A DNA stretch of 64,000 nt. Source: Larix kaempferi. Taxonomy: Eukaryota > Streptophyta > Pinopsida > Pinales > Pinaceae. Positions 33,801-45,677 of the stretch are shown here, piece by piece. Position numbers and translations under genes: made by a program. The notes beneath the pieces are model-generated. The model was not told where the DNA came from, made no database searches, and saw only the letters and a program-made list of their open reading frames with translations. Within the stretch, counting starts at the first letter, position 1, and each line of letters starts with the position of its first letter. The stretch lies in the NCBI GenBank assembly GCA_027924585.1, contig BSBM01000096.1:4774001-4838000 (forward strand). Reading direction: 5' to 3'.

Positions 33801-35480
33801 AGATTGAACATGCACAGAGTATCGGCACGTTCCAAATTAGTGAATGTCGGTAAAGACCACACCTTTGGACGGTAAGGATGTGGACAGGGGCCATAACGAC
33901 AATTGATAATAACTATGCATATCTAAGGTGCGAGGAAGGCGACGTTTGAGAGATTGAAGACTGTGGAAGGCCGCAGGGCTAAGCATGGAAGAAGATCAAT
34001 GGTACCAGATCGATCATGAAAGTTGGACGACTCTTAGAAATTCCTTTATCGCTAGAGATGCAAGAATTATACAAAAGGATAGATATTAGAAAAAATGGAA
34101 TGCACGGGGATCTAAGTACTGTATGATTTGGTTGCCCCCTTGCCCCCTTGGTCGAGGTCAAGGGGGGTAGGTTAATTTAATAGACACAAATAGACTCTAG
34201 CACCTTGTTGATTGCACATTCTATATGGGACCAAGTCCAACAAACTGATGCAATAACTTAACAACTAGCTCAAAGAAAACTTCAAAGAATCAGGTAAGAG
34301 AGCTACAATGAAAAGTCACATGACACATATGGAAGAAAGTTATAATCATTTTTAATCTTTGATATATAAGCAAATCTAGGGGTTTAAGCTTGCTCCAATG
34401 CATGCAAGAACAATTCCCACTTCCAAAGGTATATTCTTCCTCAATGAGATCAAATGAGCTAAGGATTAAAATTGGACGAAAGTATATGCAGGCCACCCGA
34501 TAATTTGAAAATATTTATGGTATTAAAAATAGAATTTACATGCATTGAATAGATGGAAACCTTAATTTACCTGTTGTGTAGATTTTCTAGGGATTTTTTT
34601 CCAGGGGTCGTTTTCGCCATTTTTTCCAGATTAAATGAAGGGTCAGCCGACCCTTCTTTTGATTAGTATTTTTGCAGTATTCATCATTCAGGATATACAT
34701 GAATTGACAGCCTATACTTCATAGGTTGAATATTTGCATAATTCCATCATGATTGAAGGGGAATCCAACCCTTCTTCTACCCATTATTATTTTTATACTA
34801 CTTCTAGACTGCCAGAAGGGTCGTCCGATCCTTCTTGTGTTCACCATTCTGGATACAGGTGAATTGCTGGATATTGCTGTTCACAATTATCTACTAAACA
34901 AAGGATCGGCCGACCCTTCTTATTGTTTACATTTTTCCGGTCTTGACCATTCTGGTTATACATGAATTGATCTCTATTTTGCAACATAAAAATCTCACAC
35001 GTGTGAGCCTAAAAGAGAGAATTGACATCATAGGAAGTGATGACAATTTGTTTTGTTTTTATTTGGATTTGTGGTCCCGAAACCCGCAATTGCGGATTGC
35101 GGGAACGTTGTATATATTTCCAAAAAATTAAACCCCCGCAACTTGTCTTCCGCATTCCCCAGATTAGATCTCAATCGTTGATTTTTCTTAATCTTATGGC
35201 CTAGATGTAACCTGATGGAATTAATAAATATGTTGATTTTGTTTATATTTTCTTTTATCATTTTTCATTTTCAAAAATTGCCTGCTGTGTGGATTTTACT
35301 GCCAGTTTTTACCAGGGGTCATTTTTGCCATTTGTGCGAATTTTACTGCGAGTTTTTACGAGGGTTCGTTTTCGCGAGTTTTTACTAGGGTTCATTTTCG
35401 TGACTTTTTACCAGGGGTCGTTTTCGCGACTTTTTACCAGGGGTCGTTTTCGCCATTTTTTCCAGCTTGCACAGGTTGGT
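30840..35480. repeat. Palindrome block 1: complex tandem array
   Basis: About 15 near-palindromes on the model GAAGGGTCGGCCGACCCTTC (perfect at 31984-32003). Complex units begin TTAAATGAAGGGTCG at 31155, 31981, 32637 and 34634 and contain: a palindrome; a segment ending GTATGGAAAAAGTAGTCAAAACT (near 31600, 32170, 33130); a GCGGATT/CCGCAACC zone; and an end with CAGGGGTCGTTTT and CCATTTTTTCCAGC. At 35330-35470 the last part is repeated about five times as ~30-bp units (TTTTTACCAGGGGTCGTTTTCGC in overlapping variants). 33,490-34,560 is a non-repetitive interlude with no supported gene. Confidence 0.85.
34136..34167. other. Short C/G-rich hairpin
   Basis: CCCCCTTGGTCGAGGTCAAGGGGGG forms an obvious stem (CCCCCTTG with CAAGGGGG) around a 9-nt loop, seen as two adjacent halves of less than 20 bases. 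Confidence 0.5.
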
Positions 35481-35688
35481 TTCGTGTCACTTTCTTATTC
35501 AATTGTTCAAGGTTTTTTGCTATTTTGAGTTTTTTTTTATTGGTGTTTATTTATTCATCATATTTCTCCATTTTTTCAAACATGTCTCACAACACTTGCT
35601 GCAAAACTCCTCAGTAATATCTTTTGAACAAAGACCCAAACTTCGACATCCTTGCCGACACCAGCGATAAGGTTCTGAGACATACCAA

Positions 35689-38600
35689 ATGGATTGGTCC
35701 AAAATTTACTCCATATTTGACATTGACGACCTAACTGATATTCCGAGTGACCGCCCCACCTATGAAAATATTAGGGATTCACAACTCCACGCCATAGCTT
35801 CCAGACCTTCTATCCTTCCCTACATTGATGCAGTTAAGTGGATTATAGACCATGCTAACCCTAAAGACCACTCTTTCAATGATAATGTAGGGTGTCAATT
35901 GAATACTTTTCGCGCTGAGTTTTTAACCAGAGTTTATGCCCTAAAAATAGCTATTCAACCCCTCAATGTTTCATTCCTTGAGTCGTCAAAGACTAGGTAC
36001 AATTTCAATGAAATACTGAAGTATTGGATGCACAAACTGACAAATTTTATGCCCAGGGCTGATAAATTATAACCAATTTGCTGGTTCAAAGAGCCTTATT
36101 CTCTTCTGGCAGCCATGCTCTGCAGACTTTAGGGTCTCCCTAATTGTTCAGTATTCAAAGCTGAATGGGCTCCTATCGCCCATCATGTCCTAACAACGGG
36201 CCAGTCATTCCCTTGGGCTTCAATTTTATCAGCAGAGTTAAAGACAACCATTGAGAAATATCAGAAAACAACAGCTACAAGGAAGCCATACTTCTTTTTC
36301 TCTGCATTTGTAATTGATGTTTTCTGTACAAAGTTTCAGTGTCCCACCATGGGGTGGAGTTGGACTAAGTCCTCACCCCCTGTTCATATTTATTGTTATG
36401 CCTTATGGGAAAGCAATTTTGTTCCCTTGCTCTATGACATCCGCGACCATTTCTTTGGTTCAATTTACCAACATATTTTCAGGGGAGATGCCCCTGCCTT
36501 TTCTCCTGATTCCAGAACTGTCATCCCTACATTGGGTGACTGGTATGTGGGAGAAACCTTTGCTTACATTAGAGTCCGGGGAAGTAGTACTGTACATTTG
36601 CTACCAAGAGTTGTCCCTGACGGATTGTTACTTGAGGATATATCTTATCAAACTGTTACAGATGGTGTCTACCTTAAGCTCACTGGTCCCAAAAGGAAGG
36701 GATGGCCTAAGTTCCCTTTAAGCCTCGGGCCTTTGGTTATCCCAACTTCAACTTGGGCTGAAACACTGGGAGACAGGATTGTTTCTTTGAAATTGGGATT
36801 TACTCCCAAAAGAACTCATGACCCGAAAGGATTTATGGAGTCTCATTTCAAACATGCGCATATGAAGATTGGTTATACACATCAACACATCCCCGATGAA
36901 TCTATTTATCAGGTAGTTAATATTTTCTCTGATGTACTGCTGAGGGCAAAGAGAAAATAAGAACATATCCATATCTTTCAGTATTAGCGGGAGCTTAAAT
37001 TCAAGGCTTTGAGCTATAGAAGCATGGAACTCAAGCTTGATGAGAAAACAAGAAAAGATAGGGAAGAAAAGGAAGCTCACAAATCCAGTGCTCCATTGAT
37101 GCTGACCTACCTGAATGGAGACAAAGGCAAAGGCCTTATGGAGGATACTCCGAAGTTGAAAACTGCTGTAGAATTAAAGATGTGGATGCATACATCTCAA
37201 CAATCGAAGCAGAAATTAGCACAGATGAGTTCAGTGCTGGATACCCAAGTGGTTGCAGTACCCAAACCCACTACTGATATTCAAGTGGATTCTACAACCA
37301 ACCTGATTAGTGATGTTCAAGTGATTGCTGTGAGTAAACCAACTAAAAGACAAAAAATTCAAACTTCTGCCTCTGAAATTCGTACTCTTACTATTGAAGA
37401 CAGTGATGTGGAAGATGAAACACTTCCCTATGTGACCGTGGTGCAGGAAGAAACTAAAATTTCTCAGGAAATCATATATGTGTTGGATTCCATAGTCATG
37501 GATGATCTTGTCCCATATCAACAGTCTCTTGAAACCACTGCTGCTGTTGATACCACAACTTCAACACTCTTACTTTCATCCATTCAAGCTCTTTCCACTT
37601 TATATTCTGGGGTAACACCACCATCCACCATATCCTAGTTATTTCATGCAATAACTTCCATTACTGTTCCATATCCAACCTCGTCAGCTCCACTTTCCAT
37701 TCCAACATCAATAGTTGTAAAGATCCAGTCTTCAACGATTTCTCTGCAACCACCATCATCTATTTCATCACCACTAGCCAATGATGTCCAAATCCCAGTT
37801 GTTCCGTCTTCACCATTAGTTGCCGGTGCATCATTTTCACTTCCTGAAATTTTTACTTCAATCCCTACTCCAACCTCTTTACCCTCAGTCCTTGAAGTTA
37901 TCCCTTCTCCACTAACCACCTCTCAGATGATAATACCTAATACCACTATTACTCAGACAACCCCAATAATTGCAACAGAAGATGTGGCTACATCTTCCAC
38001 TGAATTGGTAGCTACTTATGAGGAAGATATTGTAACCTCCCTTGGAGATTATTTCTATAGCAAAAAGGCTAAGGCAGTAGAAGGGTAACAAAAGAGGCAG
38101 AGATCAGGATGTGTTGTAGGGATCCTTTCCTAATCAAATCATTTGGGACAAGAAACCAGATGACATACAACAAGAAGCACTGGATACTGCTGCTGCCATG
38201 GGTGCTTTTGTAGGTGCCAATTTTGATTCAGTAATCACACTGAATAAATAAATTGATGTCAAGAAGGAGGAGCTTAAGAAATTCAAGAGCAGCTGGTTAA
38301 GGCCAATGAAGAACATGAAGATGACATTCATGAACTAAGAAAAGCATTTGAAAATAAGATTGAAGACCTTCAAGAATAGAATGCTTCTCTTCAAGTCCAA
38401 TTGTAAGATGTTGAAGCTTTGGACACTGCCAATGCTGAAAAGATAGCTATGCTTGAACAACAACTAAAGGATGCAACTGCAAGTGCATCCTCCTCTGCAG
38501 TTTCTAGGTTTTCACAGCAAGAGTTCAAGGACCTATCCAATCAAGTGAACCTAGAGCATCATCAGCTTCTAGCTAAGCTATTTACTACCTTGGGTGAAAT

Positions 38601-39240
38601 CCATGAGACATACATTGTCTTTGAAAAAATGGCTGGCACCTTGGGCCAACAAGTAGAGGAAACAAAATAGGCTTCTAAATCTGTAGAAGACATCATGGAT
38701 TGGCATAAGTATATTGAAGATAAGCTAGCTGATATCCCTGAGTTGGACAACCTCAAATTCAGAAGGATCCGAACTACTGTGCGAGCTCAGGAGAATGTTA
38801 TTGACATGGTACAGGATTCTATCAACCAGGCTCAAGCCCTTTGCAGAAGAAGATGGTATGCCTCAGATAATATCACGGAGATACTGGCATTCCTTGTAAT
38901 GGGACTCATCGAGGGGGCAGATCCACCAAAATTGATGATAGAACAGGTCGAAGCTTGTTGTGATCAAGTCAAGGACAAAATCCTACAGATTGAGCATATC
39001 CAAATTGAAGACGTGGATTGGTTGATTAAGCAACTTGTTTCCTTAGAGGCAAACATCTATATATTTATCCGCACGTGGAATAAAATAGCCAAAAATGAGA
39101 TTGAAGGATTCATGTGTGATGCCCAGCTGGGGCTCGAATCTCCTCATTATCCATATATAGATGAATTGATAGAAGTTTGGGACAAGTGGGAAGATTTCCT
39201 CACTAAAATAGAATATTCTGATTTTGTAAATCTTGTTTAA
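35689..39240 (+). pseudogene. Unrecognised ~1,180-codon protein with Pro/Ser-rich linker and coiled coil
   Basis: I do not recognise the family. ATG at 35689 opens MDWSKIYSIFDIDDL. A globular-looking N-terminal part (35689-36957) is rich in Trp, Pro and aromatic residues. It is followed by a charged stretch with GDKGKGLMEDTPKLK, then an acidic piece (IEDSDVEDETLP), a long Ser/Thr/Pro linker (37500-38080), a heptad-type coiled coil (38270-38480) and a helical C-terminal part ending SDFVNLV at 39240. All large open parts share one frame. Stops lie at 36070-36072, ~36126, 36958-36960, ~36983, 37636-37638, 38086, ~38390 and ~38403, and a compensating pair of frameshifts lies in 38100-38330. It starts 200 bp after palindrome block 1. 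It could be an extra ORF placed before gag in a large gypsy element; that is inference. Confidence 0.6.
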
Positions 39241-40148
39241 GGGGAATTTATCCTTTGTATTATTTTTGTAATTTATTATTTAAGGGGTAGATCTCTCTTA
39301 GGCAAAGGATGATCATTTTTGGGGTAGAAATCGACAAAAGAAGACTAGAGATACTCTGTTTTATGCTGAGCTTATAATTTCTTACAAAATTTCATTAATA
39401 CAGTAAAGTTATTCTCTTGCATCATCTTTTGTTCATTGATCAAATTTCTTTGGTAAATATTGATTTCTACTTCAGGTTATTATCTATGTTGTTTAATCCT
39501 TTGCAAATATTATTCCATGCAGAGATTGGTAATCTTGATTTTTCCTTATGTTCTATCTGTGTATGCATTATGTTTTAATTGAATTTCTTCAACTAAAATA
39601 TTTATCGATTTCTGCAAATGATTTACAGTAAATTATAATCTATGTTAATTTTCAATTGACATATTGGTTACAGGTTAATCTTGAATGAGCTTAAACACTT
39701 AATATTGCATTCAGTTAATTTTAATTGATTGCTTGTAACTTAAGAAAATAAGGAATTGATCTTCTTCACATTTCTGTTAAGTGGATGAATGTACTTATTT
39801 ATTTTCACATCAAGTAATATGCATTTAAACAAGACACCTTTTAGAGTAGGTCTAACTTAGCTTAGATTTTCCTTCCTAGGTAGATTTGTTTCAGACTGAA
39901 CACTCTTTGTTTTCCTTCATTGGAAGGTAGATCCTTTTAGGATCAAAACCACAAGTGCTAATGGAGGCCTTTGTATCCGTGGGAGATCACCATCCCAAAC
40001 ATCTCGAGGATAGGGTAATACTTGTGAAGGATTATCTGAAGCCTTTGCCTGGGTTTTATCCCTATGTTGAGAGCTTTGGAACCCATTCCAGCACATACAC
40101 ACTCGAGGCCTCAATAAATGGCACTAGAAGGAGGGCCTGAAGTAAAAT
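39241..40148. other. Gene-free stretch after the 35.7-39.2 kb pseudogene
   Basis: An AT-rich 3' region. A short ORF at 39955-40140 has no recognisable domain. TTTAAGGGGTAG near 39280 resembles a polypurine tract, but no LTR was found next to it. Confidence 0.4.
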
Positions 40149-40565
40149 ATGCCTAAACAGAATACCCATAAACCTCCTCCAACAAGAACATCATCGATTG
40201 TCACTCGTAGCCAATCACAAGCATCTACCTTTGAACAACAAATAGTCCCACAACCGACTGTAATTCCTGGTACACCTGCACCTCAGTAGGAAAATAGAAT
40301 GGATATCCTTATCATATCACCTACTAGAGGACCCCATTCACTTGAACAAATATTGAAAAGTTCTAATGATAGTGTTGCTAGAGTACAACAAAGAATTATT
40401 AACCTACAAAGTAGAGGACTAGCAACAATTCAACAAAACACCATTTCACACACTGATAACCAAGAACACCATGTCACAACCTCATTGATGGATGGATGCC
40501 TCCTATATGTTCTTAGAATGATAGGCATAAGCCTAGTTAAGGAGCTGTTAATTTTAGATGCTTAA
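40149..40565 (+). pseudogene. Short Gag-like N-terminal ORF
   Basis: ATG at 40149 gives MPKQNTHKPPPTRTSSIVTR, a basic, Pro/Gln-rich start of the kind seen on gypsy Gag proteins. An in-frame TAG at 40287-40289 is followed by a 88-codon open part. It ends without a capsid or zinc knuckle, so the assignment is tentative. Confidence 0.35.
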
Positions 40566-41204
40566 TAACTTAACTTAGCAAATTAACTTAATATGATGAT
40601 AATGACTATTATGTAATTGCAGAATGTGAAACAATATGAATCAAGTAAAGAAATTTATATGAATGATAAATCAAGCACACAGATTTATATTTTTTATGAT
40701 TTAACAATACAATTTAAACAGAGGTACTAGATGTATGTATGAAAAACCAAAATGAATCAAGGAAACTTTATACACAACAAAAGAAAGGAAAAGAGAAACT
40801 AACTGGAATTCTTTTAAGATTGTAAAACATTACAATTCTCCAAGTACAAAGTTTCTCCAGTTCTCTTCTTTGATGGTTCCCCCATTCATCTGATTTTCCA
40901 AGGGAATATTTCCACTTGCACTTTTGGAAGGCTACTTTTTACACATCCAATACTTAATCTTGAAATTTTAAAACAGATTTCAGCAATTCAAACTCTGATT
41001 TTCATTTTTGGAAACCAAACTTGACACTTTACAAGAATTACAATCACAGGGAAATTGAACATTCAAGTGTATTATTTAACAAAATACTTCCATTTTCATT
41101 TTATTCACAATTGGCCTCACATCACTCACACCATTCAGTTGCAGCAAGCAAGGCCATAATCGATCTAACAAAAATGTGTCCTTGACATTGTCATAAGTAT
41201 AAGT
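40566..41204. other. Gene-free spacer
   Basis: AT-rich, no coding stretch or repeat seen. The minus-strand reading of the next pseudogene continues weakly into it. Confidence 0.4.
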
Positions 41205-41708
41205 TTATGTTATAATATAGTTTCCTTCCTTGTTAGAAGCTTGTTTTTCTTCAGATTCATCGACAATCACAGTATTTGTCCGATCCCAACCATGGATCAA
41301 AGTGTCCCAGACTATACTCAAAGTATTTCGAAATACATTAGGATTTCCATCACCCTGAAAACCCTCTTTGTCTATGGAAGAACAATGTTCCCATGTTAAA
41401 ATTAATATAAATAGTTCCTTTTTCAATCCCGTTCTTTCTAATAATCTAGGAAAAAACTCATCAACGTTTTTTTGTTGAGAATATGTCCATACACCAACCT
41501 CAAAAATAATAAATCATTTTTCAAAACATTCCCTCAATCCTGTCTGTATAAAATAATACTTTGTTGATGTTTCGAAGTCTGGTGGTCTTCGCAATATGGG
41601 TTTCTGTTTTCTGTGCAATGCGTGTAACAAAATGCCATTGAAATAAAAAATTATCAGTGGTTTACTAGAAACAAATCTTCTAGTACTATCTGCAAACAAA
41701 ATACACAC
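41205..41708 (-). pseudogene. FCP1/NLI-type (HAD) phosphatase-like pseudogene, copy 2
   Basis: The reading frame shows the order of an FCP1-homology domain: a motif I-like IIFYFNGILLHAL; KPILRRPP; then FEVGVWTYSQQKNVDEFF, which matches the VGVWSS-NVD signature of plant FCP1-like proteins; LFILILTWEHCSSI; and a C-terminal TVIVDESEEKQ in the position of the IVDDSPEK motif. A TAA at 41514-41516 interrupts the frame between the two halves. The nucleophile Asp of motif I is Tyr (TAT for GAT), so even an unbroken form would lack catalysis. Related enzymes dephosphorylate the RNA polymerase II tail or other phosphoproteins. It is in tandem with copy 1. Confidence 0.6.
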
Positions 41709-41909
41709 ACAACCCAGTCAATAAAATATTATGGCTCAATGCTTCTAAGTATATTGATTTCATGTTCAATTTTTGAAACACTTTACCAGATACATGGTAC
41801 GATGTCCATAAATAATATGATAACTGTGCAATAAAACTTACATCAATTAAATGCAGGAGTTGTAAAAAATAAACAAATCACTAAATGATTTTTTTGTATA
41901 ATATGGCGT

Positions 41910-42543
41910 TCATTTCAAATTCAATGTGTTTAACCAACACCCCATTTTTGAACGAGGCCCGAGATAATTCAACAGACAACACAACATTGTTTTTATAGTT
42001 ATATCTCTCTCTTGTGAACTGTCAAATTTCCAACTACTTGGCATTTTCAAGCAGTTTTCCTTGCAATTGTCTTCTGATTGATATTGCCCTTCATCTATAA
42101 ACAACATGTCTGTTTGTTTATATATATCTCCATATTGGATAAGTACATCCTTGAACAACTTTTTGTACATGTTCTGTACTTCACCAACATTATAGTATGC
42201 ATACATTGAGTGATTATAAATAGTACTAAGTTTACATTGCTCTCGACCCCAAATAAATACAAAATATTCATTTTTCAACCATTCAAATACGCCAAGGAAT
42301 TTTTTTATTTTCCATGTTGTCGAGCGAGGAAAACCATAGAGCAATGTCAAAATGCTCTCTGGAAACACTGATAATTTTTGGGCTGAACATGCGTGTATAA
42401 TAACGATAGAAATTATGGACAAAATGAGGTTGTTCTGAAGAATATCCAATGTTGGATAACATCCGAACTCCAAAGAGAAATCCCTCTACTCCCAGGACCA
42501 ATAGTTTCTTTTGCGGTGATATCCTGTTTGCATACAAGAACAA
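41910..42543 (-). pseudogene. FCP1/NLI-type (HAD) phosphatase-like pseudogene, copy 1
   Basis: It starts near KKLLVLGVEGFLFGVRM (motif I, with Gly in place of the nucleophile Asp) and shows FDIALWFSSLDNMENKK. After a frameshift near 42300, in a run of T, it continues with FEWLKNEYFVFIWGREQC and a motif-IV-like TDMLFIDEGQYQSEDN. The last part, CCLLNYLGPRSKMGCWL, covers the sequence that recurs at 30765-30840. Domain order and spacing agree with copy 2 and the family, although primary identity is low. It is adjacent to and on the same strand as the methyltransferase-like gene. Confidence 0.58.
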
Positions 42544-43667
42544 TGACTATATATATAACAACAACAACAACACTTTGTTCATGAAGTTAATGATCACAAC
42601 CATGCAACTGTACATAAAGATGTTGATTTCCAAAGAGTAATACAAAAATCACCCAAAATTTCACAGTTTCAGTTGATTTAATAAAAGCATCACACTGAAC
42701 TAATAATATGTTACAATGAATCAGACGAAAATAGCAACGTCTTCGAAAAAAAAAAGAAAACACATTGAATGATTTAAAATAGGCGATGATAGATTACATC
42801 TAGAAATATTAGGCAATGATAGGTTACATTTGATGGCTGTCACTCAACCAGGATTCAACTAGGAGAAGGCATTGAAGGTTTTGATATCAACTGATTCATG
42901 CATTTTACTAAAATGCTGCCAAAGTCGATTTACAAATTCAGTATCTGTCCTAGGGGACGATTCAATAAAGGGATTACTCAAAATACTGTTTTTATATGGA
43001 AGTGCTTTCTCATCATCACCCTCCAAAACAATCATTGATGTATTAATTTCTGAAGTTTTCATTGGGAAATCCGTCCGCACACTCTCCATATTTTTTTTTG
43101 AATTTCCTTCTTGATCATAGGTACATCTCTCTTGAAACCAAATAAATAATATTTTTTGCTCATATTATTTATCTTTACCGCTTGCCACCAAAATTTTTGT
43201 AAGCAGTGGCTTCCCCTCATTGACACTACATTTAGATGACCAAATCCCAACATTGAATTTGGAAAGAAGTAAATCCAAAAATTCAATGGCAAGTGTTCGC
43301 GACTCATATGAAGATCTTTTATGTTTAAATGCAAATTCACAAATTCACCATTAGTAATCTCTTACCCCTTTTTTCCTCTTTCCCCTCCACCAGTATTTTT
43401 TTGATTTCCTTTTTTTTTTCTCTTTTGGAGTCATTTTCAGTGGCTTTATTGCGAAATAGAAAACTTTCCATTTCTAATATTAATAACATTTTTGTATGGG
43501 GAGCTGCAAAGAAATATTGCTTGTCATTATATACTTCGGAATAAATTTGTTTTATCAATTCAAGTAAAAAATATTCTTTGTCTTTTACCTATCAATGGTA
43601 GGCCAACATTTGACTGGTGAGCAACATCGTTGGAGACAGTACATTTTGACACCAATCCCTCTCCAGT

Positions 43668-43800
43668 TTCAATATTGTCCAAGCACTCTTCTGGTTCTTT
43701 ATTGTCCAAGCTCTCGCTCGGTCCATTATTTTCCAAGCTCTCGCTTGGTTCATTATTATCCAAGCTCCTACCTGGTCCATTATTCTCCAATATGATTTGC
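43668..43800 (-). repeat. In-frame 27-30-bp repeats encoding (L-E/D-N-N-G/E-P-S-E-S) units
   Basis: About five coding repeats such as LENNGPSES, LDNNEPSES and LDNKEPEEC in the last clear exon of the methyltransferase-like gene. They keep frame through the variants. Confidence 0.75.
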
Positions 43801-43861
43801 TGGCCAATATCCAGGGACATCGTCGATGCCAGCTTTGGTTGTGGATGATCCGCATGTTGAC

Positions 43862-43973
43862 CTAGAAATTTGCAGGTATACATTTTATATAATTTTTTGC
43901 AAGTATTCAAGGTCACTATCCCCTTTCATAATTGAGTTAATTTAACCACAATCTTTGAAAAATAATTTTTTAC
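43862..43973 (-). other. Probable intron 3 of the methyltransferase-like gene
   Basis: Donor AAG|GTAAAA at 43974/43973 and acceptor TTTCTAG|GT at 43862/43861. Phase 1, joining two open segments. Confidence 0.6.
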
Positions 43974-44084
43974 CTTCTTGTCTTGTTTGTGCTCCTGTTT
44001 GGTAGTTCTTTGTAAATTATATATCAAAATCACTTTCGTCATCGGATAGTATGATTTGATTGGACGTGTGCTCTTTATTTGAAG

Positions 44085-44232
44085 CTGTAGTAGGAATTTG
44101 AAGAAGTTATTGAACATAACAGACCGAGAAAAGTAAAAAAAAATCAAAGACATCTGAAAATGTTAATAGAAATATCTTGTTGTAGAAAAGTAAAATAAAA
44201 TCAAAGACATCTGAAAAAGTTAATAGAAATAC
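44085..44232 (-). other. Probable intron 2 of the methyltransferase-like gene
   Basis: Donor CAAG|GTATTT at 44233/44232 and acceptor CTACAG|CT at 44085/44084. Phase 1. The intron holds a ~56-bp tandem duplication (44128-44183 and 44184-44239), which slightly overlaps the donor side. Confidence 0.6.
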
Positions 44233-45578
44233 CTTGTTTGACACCCAATTCATGATAAAAAATATTCAAGAACAACTCTTGTTGTAGTGTCTCCACAATA
44301 GAAATAACTATTTTTTTTGGAGCCCTCATCAACGAACGAAGAAGCCTACCTCCTGTGTACAACGAAAGAACTGTGCCTTGAGAAGAGACCTGTCTGGAAA
44401 CTATAGTGAGCCTAGAATTCCTGTGTCCTTTCTTTTGCAAATACATGGCTTCTAGCACTATCATTGTTAACATTGGGCCGAGGTAAATCAATCATCAGCA
44501 GGCCCTCGTCTTTCCAATCCATATCAATTTCAGAAGTAGATAAAATATCCTTAATATCTATTCCAATGCTCCAACATTGTATAATAGAGAATCCTATAAA
44601 CGAGTCCCTAGAGAATTCTCTATAAAGTCCCTTTGTAGGATTCGGTGCAACATATTTTTTTGATTTCTTGCTAAAAATTGTGAAAGCTTTAGAAATCATA
44701 CAAGAGTTTTCCATATCATCTAAAAAAATACAAGTACATGCCTCTTGATTTGTTTCTAAGTAGTACAAAAACGAAAGCATGTCTTGTTTTGTCCATGGAC
44801 TATCACAATTACACATATCCACAGCAACAAATTCACAGTTGACTGCCGCACCAAAAAATGGAATTAATATGAGTGTGTTGACCAAAGATTCAAGATAACA
44901 ACATTGGAAAGCAAACTGTGAACTATTTTTGACGTCGCCAATGGACATACCCATCCTCTCTTTATCGATATACAGATTCAATATTTTTTGAGCATCAATT
45001 GGTATTTTGGTACCATTATCCACTTCAGATTCGTTCTTTCTCTTTTTACTCGGAGATTTTACTTGCTTTCCAGAGCATAAAATACTACACAGTTGCTAGA
45101 GATGGTTTGGTGCAATTTTATATATTTCAATGATGTTATCGTCAATGACAATCTGTGATCGATCACTTTGAACATCATTAACTTTGAGATATTCAATGAT
45201 CGAATGCCTGGTTGACCTCTCGTCCTTGATTCGTTTGCAATATTGATTTAAAGTTTATGTGAAAACGTTATTTTCCACTGATGTGGTCATCCAAACTGAT
45301 CCGTTGATTATATTGTCCGCCACAACGATCAATTCATCTTCACCAAGATCATGCAATGGTCTAGAAAAATTAGAGCTATGACTCTTTATTTTATTTGGAG
45401 CAAAATCTACCTGATATATGCTCTTGGGAAAGCATGTCAAGCAGCCACTTTTGTAAAGCTCGAATACAGACTGCCATTTGCTCCACAGTCGATCCAATGT
45501 CAAAAAAAGAGTTAGCTTGTATTTAAGGCTCTCCTTATTTTGAACTTGAAAGATATCCATACATTCCGATTGGAAAGA

Positions 45579-45677
45579 CTGCAAACATATAAAATTGAAT
45601 ATTCCAATTAATTTGCTAATTTCATAACACATGAAGCAATCTAAAGACTTTGATTGATAAGAAGAAAATTTTTATAC
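45579..45677 (-). other. Probable intron 1 of the methyltransferase-like gene
   Basis: Donor TGGCAG|GTATAA at 45678/45677 and acceptor TTTGCAG|TCTTTCC at 45579/45578. It is 99 bp long, phase 0, and removes an in-frame stop. Confidence 0.65.

Noticed and set aside
33687-33875. 62-codon ORF between repeat modules
   Set aside because: Short, no homology recognised, flanked by noncoding repeats.
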